Source of the DNA: Thinopyrum elongatum
Lineage: Eukaryota > Streptophyta > Magnoliopsida > Poales > Poaceae
NCBI GenBank assembly: GCA_011799875.1
Contig: CM022298.1
Span: 265,601,757 to 265,665,756, forward strand
Direction of reading: 5' to 3'
DNA length: 64,000 nt
Shown here: positions 11,620-22,690 of the stretch, piece by piece
Layout of the letters: every line of letters begins with the position of its first letter
How positions within the stretch are numbered: the stretch's first letter is position 1
The notes under the pieces: generated by a model
The model's input: the letters and a program-made list of their open reading frames with translations, nothing else
What the model was told of the DNA's origin: nothing
The model's database searches: none
Position numbers and translations under genes: made by a program

Positions 11620-13705
11620 GCATAGACCAACTTAGGCCAAAAGCCTAAGCTTGGGGGAGTACGTATTTCTCACCGACATTACATTCATCACACACTCATT
11701 CCAGTTGTCGGTGTTCATACTTTTTCATTGTATTATCCATATTAGTTTATTTTTCCTGCTTTCTTCTTGTGTGTTTGGAAAACTTTGAGAAAATCCAAAA
11801 AAAATAGTTCTAGTTTCTCTCTAGTTTAATTTAGTTGTAGTACTATTAAAAGAAAACCCAAAAAGATTTCTTGTTCTTCTTTTGTTTGTTGGGAGCTTTC
11901 CCGTGTAAATAGTTTTTCTCGTTCTTGTTTTGCTTTCTTCAAAAAAACAAAAACTCCAAAAACATTTCATTGTGTTTCTTTGAAATTCTTTTTCTTTTTC
12001 TTTGGGTCGTAAGGAGAAGACCACGATGAAAATGTTGAGTGGCTCTCATATGCATTATTGGTGATCTAACAAAGAGCCCATATTACCTTTTCTTCTCCTT
12101 TGAATAAATGTTTGCACATTCCAGCTTAGTCCAATGCACGTGCACTATTATTATTATTATTATCCACACCGTTCGGTCGTGTAAGTGAAAGGCAATAATG
12201 ACGATATTTGATGAAATGATTGAGATGGAGAAAAGCTGGTATGAACTCGGCCTATTTTGTTTTCGTAAATATGATTAGCTCATCATTCTTGATTCAGCTC
12301 ATTATGGATGAAACATGTTTGCAATGACAGCTAGAGATTATAGTTACTCATGCCATGCTTAATTAGCTAAGAGTGTATAATGCTTTTAAGATGGTTGTGA
12401 TATAGTATGATAGGATGGTATCCTCCTTTGAATGATTCAAGTGGCTTGACTTGGCACAAGTTCACGCATGTAGTTGAAACAAAATCAACATAGCCTCCAC
12501 GATATTTATGTTCATGGTGATTTATATCCTACTCATGCTTGCATTCAATGTTGGTTAATCTCAATGCATGTTTATGACCATTGTTGCTCTCTAGTTGGTC
12601 GCTTCCCAGTCTTTTGCTAGCCTTCACTTGTACTAAGCGGGAATACTGCTTGTGCATCCACTTCCTTAAACCCAAAGTTGTTCCATATGAGTCCACCATA
12701 CCTTCCTATATGCGGTATTTACCTGCCGTTCCAAGTAAATTTGCATGTGCCAAACTCTGAACCTTTAAATGATATTCTGTTTTGTATGCCCGAATCGCTC
12801 ATGTAGTGACTAGGAGCCGTTAGTATCTTCCATGTTAGGTGGGTTATTCTCATGATAAGTGTTGATTCACTTGTCATTCATGAGAAAGTGGCTGGTAATC
12901 GGGATGCCCAGTTCCATGCTCGAAATCAAATCAAAATAAATTTCAAACAAAACTCCCCCAGGACTGTTGTTGGTATGGACGGTACCCGTTGTTTCGGATC
13001 AGCCGTGGAGTGTGATTGTTGGTGGAGGGGGAGTAAAAACTTTACCATTCTGTTTGGGAACCGCCTATAATGTATCTAGCATGGAAGATACCGAGATCTC
13101 TTGGTTGTTCTGTTGACAATGAAAGCATACCGCTCAAAATTATATTCATCTCTGTTTTAAAAGCTCGAGCTCTGGCACCTCTGCAAATCCCTGCTTCCCT
13201 CTGTGCAGGGCCTATCTATTTACTTTAATGTTGAGTCATCATTCTCTTATAAAAAGCACCAGTTAGAGAGCACCACTGTCATTTGTATGCATTGTTGTTA
13301 ATTGATATTGAGTATGACTGTGACTGGATCTCTTTTACCATGAATTACAATGTCTAGTCAGTCCTTGATCTTCAGGGGTGCTCTGCATTTATGTTTTGCG
13401 GTCTCAGAAAGGGCTAGCGAGATACCATTTTATTATATCATATCATGATTGTTTTGAGGAAGTGTTGTCATCCGAGATTCATTATTATTGCTCGCTAGTT
13501 GATTGTGCCATTGATATGAGTAAATGTGAGACCTAAATGTTATTGTTAATATGGTTAGTTCATAATCTTTGCTGAAAACCTGAATGTTGGCTATACATAT
13601 TTGCAACAACAAGATCAAACAAAGTTTGTAAAAGTTTTTCTTTATCACTTTCAGTTTGTCAACTGAATTGCTTGAGGACAAGCAATGGGTTAAGCTTGGG
13701 CGAGT
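11620..13705 (+). other. Athila 3' non-coding region with an internal PPT-like motif and terminal PPT
   Basis: About 2.1 kb has no credible gene. TAAGCTTGGGGGAGT at 11646-11660 is nearly identical to the true polypurine tract TAAGCTTGGGCGAGT at 13691-13705, directly before the 3' LTR. An (ATT)n microsatellite lies near 12147-12163. Confidence 0.7.
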
Positions 13706-15088
13706 TGATACGTCTCCATCGTATCTACTTTTCCAAACTCTTTTGCCCTTGTTTTGGACTCTAATTTGCATGATTTGAATGGAACTAACCCAGACTGACG
13801 GTGTTTTCAGCAGAACTGCCTTGGTGTTATTTTTGTGCAGAAATAAAAGTTCTCAGAATGACCTGGAAATTTACAGAGAATATTTTTGGAATAAATAAAA
13901 AATATTGGCGAAAGAATCAACCAGAGGGGACCCACAGGAGACCATAAGGGTGGGGGGCGCGCCCCTGGCTTGTGTGTCCCCTGGACCTCCACCGACCTCA
14001 ACTCCAACTCTATATATTCACGTTCGGGGAGACAAAAATTGGAGAGAAGGATTCATCGCGTTTTACGATACGGAGCCGCTGCCGCCTCCTGTTCTTCATC
14101 GGGAGGACAGACCTGGAGTCCGTTTGGGGCTCCGGAGAGGGGGATTCGTCGCCATAATCATCATAAACCATCTTGCATCACCAATTTCATGATGCTCACC
14201 GCAATGCGTGATTAATTCCATCATAGGCTTGCTAGACGGTGATGGGTTGGATGAGATTTATCATGTAATCGAGTTAGTTTTGGTAGGGTTTGATCCCTAG
14301 TATCCACTATGTTCTGAGATTGATGTTGCTATGACTTTGCTATTCTTAATGCTTGTCACTAGGGCCCGAGTGCCATGATTTCAGATCTGAACCTATTATG
14401 TTTTCATGAATATATATGTGTTCTTGATCCTATCTTGCAAGTTGTAGACACCTATTACGTGTTATGATCCGCATACCCCAAGGTGACAATAATTGGGATT
14501 CTTTCCGGTGATTACCGTAGTTTGAGGAGTTCATGTATTCACTAAGTGCTAATGCTTTGGTCCGGTTCTCTATTAAAAGAAGGCCTTAATATCCCTTAGT
14601 TTCCATTAGGACCCCGCTGCCACGGGAGGGTAGGATAAAAGATGTCATGCAAGTTCTTTTCCATAAGCACGTATGACTATATTCGGAATACATGCCTACA
14701 TTATATTGATGAATTGGAGCTAGTTCTGTGTCTCTCTAGGTTATAACTGTTGCATGATGAATGCCATCCGACATAATTATCCATCACTAATCCATTGCCT
14801 ACGAGCTTTTCACATACTGATCTTTGCTACGTTACTTTGCCGTTGCCATTGTTACAGTTGCTACAAAACTGCTACTGTTACTTTTGCCATCGTTACCGTT
14901 ACTTTCATACTACTTTGCTACTAAATATTTTGCTGCAGATATTAAGTCTTTCAGGTGTGGTTGAATTGACAACTCAGCTGCTAATACTCGGGAATATTCT
15001 TTGGCTCCCCTTGTGTCGAATCAATAAATTTGGGTTGAATACTCTACCCTCGAAAACTGTTGCGATCCCCTATACTTGTGGGTTATCA
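13706..15088 (+). repeat. 3' LTR of the Athila-type element
   Basis: It is the partner of 1252-2654 and starts TGATACGTCTCC after the polypurine tract. It ends GGGTTATCA, followed by the ATGAT duplication. It carries TATATATTC at 14011-14019. Confidence 0.92.
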
Positions 15089-15093
15089 ATGAT

Positions 15094-15178
15094 CCTAATG
15101 ACTATTCTGAGCTCAAGGAGTCAAAGGCATATGGCCTATCCTGTTCACCTAATAAGGTGCCTGTTCTAATTTGGCAAG
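15094..15178 (+). pseudogene. CACTA-1 internal exon, right half
   Basis: The frame interrupted at 1251 continues here (PNDYSELKESKAYG). Possible donors are AAG/GTGCCT (exon end 15156) or CAAG/GTTTTA (exon end 15178); the frame closes at a TAA shortly after. No domain is recognised. Confidence 0.5.
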
Positions 15179-15320
15179 GTTTTATTGGTTGCACATATCT
15201 TGCATAAGGTGTCTTGCATTTCTTCTGTTTCGTTGCACCGCCATCTGCTTAGTTTACTCATGATATATGTGAAGATGCCATGCCCATCCATTATCAATAC
15301 CTATTCCATTTGTCGTCATA

Positions 15321-15434
15321 CTCCCTCTGTTCGAAAAAGCCTGTCCCTCAAATGGATGTATCTAGCACCAAGTTAGTGCTAAATACATTCATTCAATGCA
15401 CAAGCTTGGGACAAGCTTTTTTGGACGGAGGGAG
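15321..15434. mobile_element. Stowaway-like (Tc1/Mariner) MITE, 114 bp
   Basis: Terminal inverted repeats CTCCCTCTGTTCGAAAAA and TTTTTTGGACGGAGGGAG flank the element, with TA on both sides (15319-15320 and 15435-15436). This is the standard Stowaway structure. It has no coding capacity and lies in an inferred intron of CACTA-1, just before a possible exon. Confidence 0.9.
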
Positions 15435-15474
15435 TACTATGTTTTTCCATTCAAATGTTGTTCTTGTGTTTCAG

Positions 15475-15640
15475 ACATCCAAAAGGAAGAGGGTGATTGC
15501 AGAACCTGAGGGAGTACAAGCAAAGTCCTTGAAAAAGGTGGTGGTACCAGAGAAATCAGATAGCACCCCACTTGTATTGGCGATAGAACCAACGCCGCAA
15601 AACCTAGGATATCCCAACTATGCTGCTCGCTGCTTTGCTC
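15475..15640 (+). CDS. Possible CACTA-1 exon
   Basis: The acceptor CTTGTGTTTCAG ends at 15474. The frame then encodes a basic, Lys/Val-rich segment starting TSKRKRVIAEPEG, followed by a Pro/Ser/Thr-rich part. A GTTAGT donor-like site lies near 15641. The composition (KRKR cluster, VPEKSDSTP) fits a nuclear transposon protein, but no domain is recognised. The exon limits are uncertain. Confidence 0.35.
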
Positions 15641-16136
15641 TTGTTAGTATCTGTTGTCCTATCGTTGTACTTACATTCATACCTGGTGGATTATGTGACA
15701 TCATTGTGCATTATAGCTTACTTATCCACTGTTCGCTCCAAATTATCAGATATATTAATGCTTACATTAATGTAGAATAAACCTAATGCTTATGTAGAAG
15801 TTTTGCTCTGCATTGTTCTTGTAAGTATCTGTTGTCCTTCATCATTGTACTTATATTGTCAGCTAGTTGTTCATGTACACTTTGCAGCTTATTCCCTTGC
15901 CCTCCATTTTCTACACATCACATCTATATTTACTATTGCAAAAATATTGAATTAAACCAATGCTACTGAAGAAGTTTAGCTCTGCATTGCTCTTGTCAGT
16001 GCCTTTTGCTTGTATGTTGTACTTACATTTATAGTCTGCATCTTAGCTTTAATAATCGCCATTTGTTCCTATATTATCACATCTATATTTACTCTTAACA
16101 AAATGTAGAATAAAGGCAATGCTCTTGAAGAAGAGT
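15626..16136. repeat. Three degenerate tandem copies of a unit of about 170 bp in CACTA-1
   Basis: The units are roughly 15626-15800, 15801-15969 and 15970-16136. Each starts with a TTTGCTCTxCATTGxTCTTGTxAGT-like stretch split by variation, passes an ATTGTACTTA block, and ends in AATGCT..TGAAGAAG or a variant. Copy 2 carries a consensus GTAAGT donor at the place where copies 1 and 3 have GTTAGT and GTCAGT. A run of 14 C follows at 16159-16172. Confidence 0.6.
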
Positions 16137-16442
16137 CTGTGGTAAAGTTCTTGAATTGCCCCCCCCCCCCCCTCCATCAATATGGACAAGGGTATTATAG
16201 AGCCGGTCTTCACTACTAACGTACGTTTGTCCTCCTCAAGCCTTCAAACTTTGTTGTGTATATTTGGATAGCTATGACTACAAATGCTATTTATTTTTGT
16301 CGTCTGCATCAAATTGCATGTTCAAAGTTTATTACGAAGAAGTACATAAACATAAGTTTGTCCTTCTCAATTTCAGTTTTTAGTTGCACAACCTAGTTCC
16401 TTATTCATACCATGTAAATTAAACTAAACATAGCAAGTTATC

Positions 16443-16779
16443 TTCTTTAGCACTGCATGTATGCTTGTGTTCTTGATCTATAATCCAGTGGTGTGGTGAA
16501 ACTACCAACTCCAGCACAATGTCATATCCTGCTATGTCTTAACTATGAACAATGCCATATTATGTTAATGTTATTTAAATCATATCTCTTTATTTACCAA
16601 TCTAAAATGGTATAAATTGACAATACACTCACCATTCATGCTTATACGTTGTTTAGAACTACATGTATGCTTGTGTTCTTAATCTGTTATCCAGTGGTGT
16701 GGTGAAGCTGGCCGCTCCTGCACAATGCCATTTCCTGCCGTCTTAACTATGAACAATGCCTATTATGTTAATGCTATTT
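16443..16779. repeat. CACTA-1 duplicated segment, second copy split by Tat1
   Basis: Copy A is about 16443-16650 and copy B about 16651-16779 plus 27483-27565. They share CATGTATGCTTGTGTTCTT, a CCAGTGGTGTGGTGAA block, AACTATGAACAATGCC and then TCTCTTTATTT. Copy B is interrupted by Tat1 exactly at the TATTT duplication, which confirms the joining of the two CACTA-1 parts. Confidence 0.65.
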
Positions 16780-17716
16780 TGTCGGTGCAACAAACCTACA
16801 TGCATGTTGCCCGAACTATACACAGGCTCAAGTGGCAGGAATGCAAACTCCACCGAGCATTCAAGACAGGACCAAGCTAGAGAGAGAGACCTCTTTGAGA
16901 AATCAAAGGGCGGATCAAGAAGACCAAGACAAGCCAAGACAGCAGGATATCACCAAGGGAAAGCCTCCCTTGCCGGGCAGGCGAGCCCGGTCGGGTCGAG
17001 GCCGCCCCAAGGACAAAACCAGTCTCTCCCAGGTAGGTTTACCGGGGCCGCTGGCGGCTTACGTTCCTGCCAAGGCTCCACCGCTCCACCACTCCACCGC
17101 ATCACAACGCAAGTCCTCCATCGGTGCGGTGTCGAGCGGCCAGATAACTAAGTGGCTATCATTTGGCACGTGGCAGCCATTTAGAAGGAAGATCACCTCC
17201 ATACGACACCCGTCCAGAGGCGTGTCAAGCAGACAGGTGGAAGATGACTAAAGCGGCGCAGCAAGCCTGCCAGGCCGCATCCATAGCACGACACATGGCA
17301 GTGCATTTAATGCACTTTGTCCTAACTGCCAGAGTTAGGTATGATAGCACTGTTAGCTATCTAATCATTGGATAATGACCGTTTTGCCATTGTGGTAACC
17401 CCTTAGCCTATAAAAGGAGGACCGTGGCAACCTTAGAAAGGATTCGGACCCTCGTGTACTCATATGCGCGTAGTTGCTCTCCCCAAGGCGACCTTGCCGG
17501 GCTTGAGCGCCGCACATTCTTCACGGTCCCTCCATCAATCCACCAAAGCAGGATTAGGGTTTTACGCTTCTTAGTAGCCCGAACCTGGGTAAAAACCACC
17601 AGCATCACCACTGTCATGCTGTCCCATGGCCTCCGCTCTTTGTGCGATGCGTCCTCCCCCCTGCTGAACCACGAAGGGGCCGATGGCCCCATAGGTGGCC
17701 GTGTTCAACCACGACA
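16780..17716 (+). repeat. 5' LTR of Tat1
   Basis: It starts TGTCGGTGCAAC and ends CACGACA. It has the same length as the 3' copy, with about 10 mismatches in the first 120 bp, mostly transitions. Confidence 0.93.
17409..17417 (+). promoter_or_regulatory. TATA box of the Tat1 LTR
   Basis: TATAAAAGG occurs 630 bp into the LTR. The same motif is at 27170-27178 in the 3' LTR and at 31232-31240 in the related T2 LTR, so it is conserved. Confidence 0.75.
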
Positions 17717-17720
17717 TCTT

Positions 17721-17738
17721 TGGCTCGCCAGGTAGGGG
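17721..17738 (+). other. Tat1 primer-binding site
   Basis: TGGCTCGCCAGGTAGGGG lies four bases after the LTR. Compare TGGCGCGCCAGGTGGGGG in Tat3. The primer tRNA is not assigned with certainty. Confidence 0.65.
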
Positions 17739-17790
17739 GGCCGCTTGTGCGAACCAAAGGTTGTGAACAGTGCGTTCGTCTTCATCATCC

Positions 17791-19934
17791 ATGGCGCCTA
17801 AGAAGAAGTCCGGCGCAACTGCTCATCCTTCCACCTCGAAGGCCCCCTCACACGCAGCCACCAATGTTGTGGGAGCTGCAGCGCCGTCGGGGGACGCGCA
17901 CGCTGTGGGGAACGTGACCGGCGCGAGCGGTGCTGTCATCATTCCCCCTGCAGCCGAAGCGGGAGCAGAATATGTTGGAGGAGGGCGACATCAACAGCAT
18001 TCCGACAGCCGTGCTCCACAACACACGGGTGGGAGAACGTTCAGTCTCCACCTCCCCACTGTGCCAAAGGACGAAGCCACATTGACAATGCTCGCTCTGG
18101 TGTGAACCACGACCCCCTGGTTGTCCCTGCAATAGGTACAAGGGCAGGGCAAGCGCCTCCCCCGGGGTGGGGTAACCAAGAAGAAGCGCCGAACATGGTC
18201 GTCAACCCCTAGGTGCACCTTTCTCGCCACCGTACCGCCATGGCGGCTGGCTCGTGGCGACGAGAGCACAGCGCCGCTGCCACTGGTACTGGTAGGAGCC
18301 GAGCGATGTCGCGGTCCGCGTCATCGTCTATGCCAAGTACCGCTTTAGAAGCCATGGCGCGAGCCCAACTCCTGCTGAGATTCCCATCAGCGGCTGATCA
18401 AATGGATGAGTGGAGAGCCACCATCCAGAGTTTCATCGGTTTTCCTGAAGCGGGAGGATCACAGCGGGCGGATCCGCCATGGTATCCGCAAGTGACAGCC
18501 ATGACCCGAGCTACTGACCGTGCTGAGGGAGCCACTCCAACGGTACAGTCCCCTCCACAACAGCGAGTGCAAGGACCACAACTAGAACCACGCAACCAGG
18601 AGCCCGACGAGGTATCAATGGCTTCATCTAACCCTCGGTCCCGTCGAGATCAGGGGAAGGTCCTGGAGGATCAGTAGAGGGAGGACGCGCGTGTCACCAT
18701 AGAATGACGCTGCAAAACCCGCTGCCAATCCGACAGGCGCAATGGCCCAGACGTCGACGAACCCGCGCCCAGAGAAGGCAGATACTTGCCTTTCGAGGTT
18801 GGGTGCCCTACCTTCACTCGCGAGCTGCGGCAAGTCTGTTCGCCATCTGCTCGCGTTTTCAAGCCAGAAATGCCAGAGAAGTATGATGGGAGGTTGAACC
18901 CAGCAGAGTTCTTGAGCATCTACACTATTGTTGTTCAAGCTACCGGAGAAATTGATGAGAAGGTGTTCGCCAATTACTTCCCTTTGGCACTCAAGCCAAA
19001 TGTGAGGTCATGGCTGATGCACCTTCCGGAGAATACCATCTCATCATGGGCTGACCTGTGCAATGAGTTTGTTGGCGCCTTCACAGGCGGCCATCAAGAA
19101 CCAGGACGGCCCAGCGATCTGCAACTCCTTCCGCAAAAGGAAGGGGGGAACTTGCGGAAGTACATGCAGAGATTTAGCCGGGTGCACAGAAACACTCTAG
19201 ACATCCACCCAGCGGCTGTGATTGCTGCGTTCCAGTCCAATGTGCGCAACAGGAGGATACGTTCCAAGATGAACGTCCGGTTGCCCAAGACTGTGAATGA
19301 GCTGTACACCCTGGCGGATAAGTGTGCCCGAACAGAGGAAGGGAGGCGGCTCCCCGGAGAAGAGGACGGCGTCGAAGTCGACTTAGAGGATGGCGACGAT
19401 GCCGCTGACCCGAAGAGGAAGAACAATAAATGCAATAAGAAGCGCAAGGAAAAGGCAGTATTGGTTGTTGAGGGCTCTCGCACTCCTAGTACCGGCAAGA
19501 AGGCCAAGACCGAAGCCCCCGGCAAGGAAGTTGCCATGTGCACTGATTGCTGGGAGGCTGCGGCAGCCAAAAAGGCTGGGAAAGCTAACGGGCCATACTG
19601 CAAGATCCACCAGATCAAGGACCATGATCTCCAAGAGTGTCACCAAGTTGAGAAATTTGTCAAGAAGCAGAGAGCTGAGTACGAGAAGCATGACAAGGAA
19701 AAAGACCAAGAATGTGTTGGCGGGAAGGGCCGAGGCGGCAGAGGAGGCCACCGCGGCAAGGTTCTCCAGCATTTGGAGAAACCCGCAAGAGGCCGTGAGA
19801 AGAAAGAAGGCGATGGCGAAAGTGATGAAGGGGATGAAGAGGAAACCAGTGAGCAAGAGTTCCAGAAAGCCACTGAGGCCCTGTGCGTTGACGGAGGTGC
19901 ATCTTTGCACTCCTCTCACCGCCAGCTTAAATAG
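17791..19934 (+). pseudogene. Tat1 gag, fragmented
   Basis: The likely start is MAPKKKSG at 17791. The frame is lost after 18105, partly recovered in 18213-18677, and again from about 18786 to 19934. The capsid-like domain is near 18850-19200 (PEMPEKYDG, then WLMHLP, W..L...F, and a QRFSRVHR segment). A zinc-knuckle-like motif of Cys/His type, CKIHQIKDHDLQEC, is near 19600-19640. A Lys/Glu-rich tail follows. The TAG at 19932-19934 separates gag from protease, which stays in the same frame. The protein should form virus-like particles; this copy cannot be made whole. Confidence 0.78.
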
Positions 19935-20480
19935 TGGGCGCGTGAGGTCAATGTCGTAGAGCCAGTGGTAGACTCCCGGAAACCGCTCAAATGGTCCCGC
20001 ACGCCCATCATCTTCGACGAAGAGCATCACCCTGACCGCACCACCGTAGTAGGGTGCTTGCCGTTGTTGGTTTCACCAACAATCCACAACCTCAAGGTCA
20101 CAAAGATGTTGATTGACGGTGGGGCTGGGTTGAATCTGATTTCCCCCAAGGTACTCAGCAAGCTTCAAATATTAGATGAAGAGCTCAAGATTACTGGCAC
20201 TTTCCCAGGGATCAACCTTGGCAGGAGTCATCCTAAGAGAAATATCACACTACCGGTGACGTTCGGAGGAGAATTGAACTACCGGACCGAGAAGGTTGTG
20301 TTTGATATGGTTGATCTCCCCCTGCCGTACAATGGGATCCTTGGTCATCCAGCCTGGCAAAATTCATGGCGGCATCCCACTATGCCTACAACGCACTGAA
20401 GATGCCAGGGCCGATGGGCGTCATTTCCATTCCGTCGGACAAGAAGGACGCAATCATATGCGTAGATAAGATGTACTGAG
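19935..20480 (+). pseudogene. Tat1 aspartic protease
   Basis: The active-site motif MLIDGGAGLNLIS is at about 20107-20145, and the flap/ending motif YNGILGHPA is near 20330. A one-base deletion near 20355 shifts the frame; the rest continues in the next frame (KMPGPMGV...) to a TGA at 20478-20480. It would release gag and pol products. Spacing and motifs are typical of Tat elements. Confidence 0.8.
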
Positions 20481-22690
20481 ATGTAGTCGCTGCTGAGGCC
20501 GCGGAAGCTGCAGCTGCCGCCAAGGAAAGCGAGAAAGGGAACAAAGCTAGCAAAGATACCGGCAAGGAATCCGGGAAGCGCACCTCTTCGGACTGTGCTG
20601 CACCCGTCGATGATTTCCCGGAGAGCTCCGCTAACAAGGAACCCAAGGCTACCTCACCTGCAGTGAAGAAGGTCCCGGCAGGGTTGGATGGCGTTGGTGG
20701 TACGTTCACCATCAGCTCCACCCTTGATGACAAATAGGAAAGCGTGCTCATTGCCTTCCTGCGGGCGAATGTAGATGTGTTTGCCTCGCAACCAACCGAC
20801 ATCCCCGGTGTTCCCAGGGAGGTAATCGAGCACCATCTAGCTGTCTGCCCTCATGCCCGGCCCGTCAAGCAGAAAGTCAGGAAGCAAGCTTTGGAGCGGC
20901 AACAGTTCATTGCCGAGGAGATCAAGAAACTGGAAGCAGCTGGTTTGGTCAGAGGAGTGTTGCACCCAACATGGTTGGCGAATACGGTGGTGGTGCGCAA
21001 AGCAAACGGGAAATGGAGGCTTTGCATTGACTTCACGGATCTGAATAAGGCATGCCTGAAGGACCCATTCCCCTTGCCGCGCATTGACCAGATCATAGTT
21101 TCCAATTCTGGGTGTGATCTGTTTTCCTTCTTGGATTCCTACTCTGGGTACCATCAGATCTTCATGTCCAAGGAGGACGAGGAGAAGACCACGTTCATAA
21201 CCCCGTGTGGCACATACTGCTTCGTGCGGATGCCCTTCGGGTTGAAGAGCATTGGATACACTTTTGCAAGGACAGTGCAAATTGGTTTTGAGTCTCAATT
21301 GCATAGGAATATTGAAGCTTACATGGATGACATAGTAGTCAAGACCAAGGACAAATCAACTCTCATTCAGGACTTGGAAGAGACCTTTGCGAATCTATGC
21401 AAGATCAACTTGAAGTTAAACCCTGAGAAGTGTGTGTTTGGCGTTCCCTCCGGCAAGCTACTTGGTTTCTTTGTGTCCCACCGGGGGATAGAGGCCAACC
21501 CCGACAAGATCAAGGTGATCGAGCAAATTCAAGCACCCAAGACAGTCAAAGATGTGAGGCGCCTGACCGAATGTGTTGCCGCGCTGAGTATGTTCATTTC
21601 CAAGTCTGCCGAGCGTGCCTTGCCATTGTTCAAAATTTTGAAGAAGGCAAGGCCAATGAAGTGGACACCGGAGGCAGAAGTAGCGCTGCGAGACTTGAAT
21701 ACCTATCTTTCCTCTACTGCCACCTTGGTCGCTCCTAAACCACACGAGCCATTGCTGCTGTACTTAGCGGCAACCAATCAACTGGTTAGTGCAGTGTTGG
21801 TTACGTAGTGGGAAGTGGATGAAGGAGCAGCCGCGGCTACTGTCCCCTCCGGAGAGGAAAGTGAACCCATCCCGGCAAGGTCCGGTGCAGATCAGGAGAA
21901 AGAAGAGCAGGATAACAGAGACAATTCCAAGACCGCGGCAAAGAAGAAGGTCGTGCAGCGGCCGGTGTACTTTGTCAGCTCCCTGTTGCAGGGGGCTAGA
22001 TCAAGGTACTCTGGCGTGCAAAAGTTGATCTTTGGCCTCATCATGGCCTCGAGGAAGCTACGCCACTACTTCCAAGCCCACGAGATCACGGTTGTCACTC
22101 GTTTCCCTTTGCAACGCATACTAAGGAACCCGGAGGCCACTGGCAGAATAGTGGAATGGGCGTTGGAATTGTCAAGCTTTGGTCTGAAGTATGAGATTAT
22201 GTTAACCATTCAGAGTAGAGCATTGGCGGAGTTCATCGCTGAATGGACACCAACCCCAGATGAGGAGACCCCGGAAACAGTTATCCCCGGCAAGGAGGCC
22301 CCCCAAGAGTGGATCATCTACTTTGATGGTGCCTTATCCCTGCAAGGTGCAGGAGCTGGTGTACTCCTTGTCGCACCCACTGGAGAGCACCTCAAGTATG
22401 TGGTCCAAATGCATTTTCCCCGGGAGAAAGCTACCAACAACACTGCGGAATATGAAGGACTCCTTGCCGGGCTCAGGATCACAATAGAGTTGGGAATTAA
22501 GAAGTTGATCATTCGTGGAGACTCACAACTTGTGGTGAGACAAGTAAACAAGGATTACCAGAGTCCATTGATGGAGGCATATGAGGAGGAAGTGAGAAAG
22601 CTGGAGGAGCGTTTTGATGGATTGCAAACAGAGCACATGCCACGTACGGAAAACAGTGTTGCCGATCATCTGTCAAAATGCGCTACATAA
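20481..22690 (+). pseudogene. Tat1 reverse transcriptase, RNase H and second RNase H
   Basis: One frame is interrupted by TAG at 20738-20740, TAG at 21806-21808 and TAA at 22688-22690. The reverse transcriptase has LRANVDVFA, FPLPRIDQI, FLDSYSGYHQI, MPFGLK and the catalytic YMDDIVV near 21320. The connection and first RNase H are near 21600-22250. The second (archaeal-like) RNase H begins with IIYFDGA near 22315 and has NNTAEYEGL and RGDSQLVV. The YMDD box is intact although the frame is not. The enzyme copies retrotransposon RNA into DNA within particles. Confidence 0.88.

Larger units (their letters stand above)
1252..15088 (+). mobile_element. Athila-type Ty3/gypsy retrotransposon, non-autonomous, with nested solo LTR
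   Basis: A complete element with two LTRs (1252-2654 and 13706-15088) starts TGATA and ends TTATCA. It is flanked by a perfect 5 bp duplication ATGAT (1247-1251 and 15089-15093). The primer-binding site matches a tRNA-Asp end, as in Athila elements. It carries gag-protease and a separate downstream ORF but no reverse transcriptase, RNase H or integrase. Removing the solo LTR at 5647-9945 leaves about 9.5 kb. The layout resembles the WHAM/Sabrina group of Triticeae; the family name is not settled here. Roughly 6 mismatches fall in the first 100 LTR bases, so the insertion is not recent. Confidence 0.9.
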
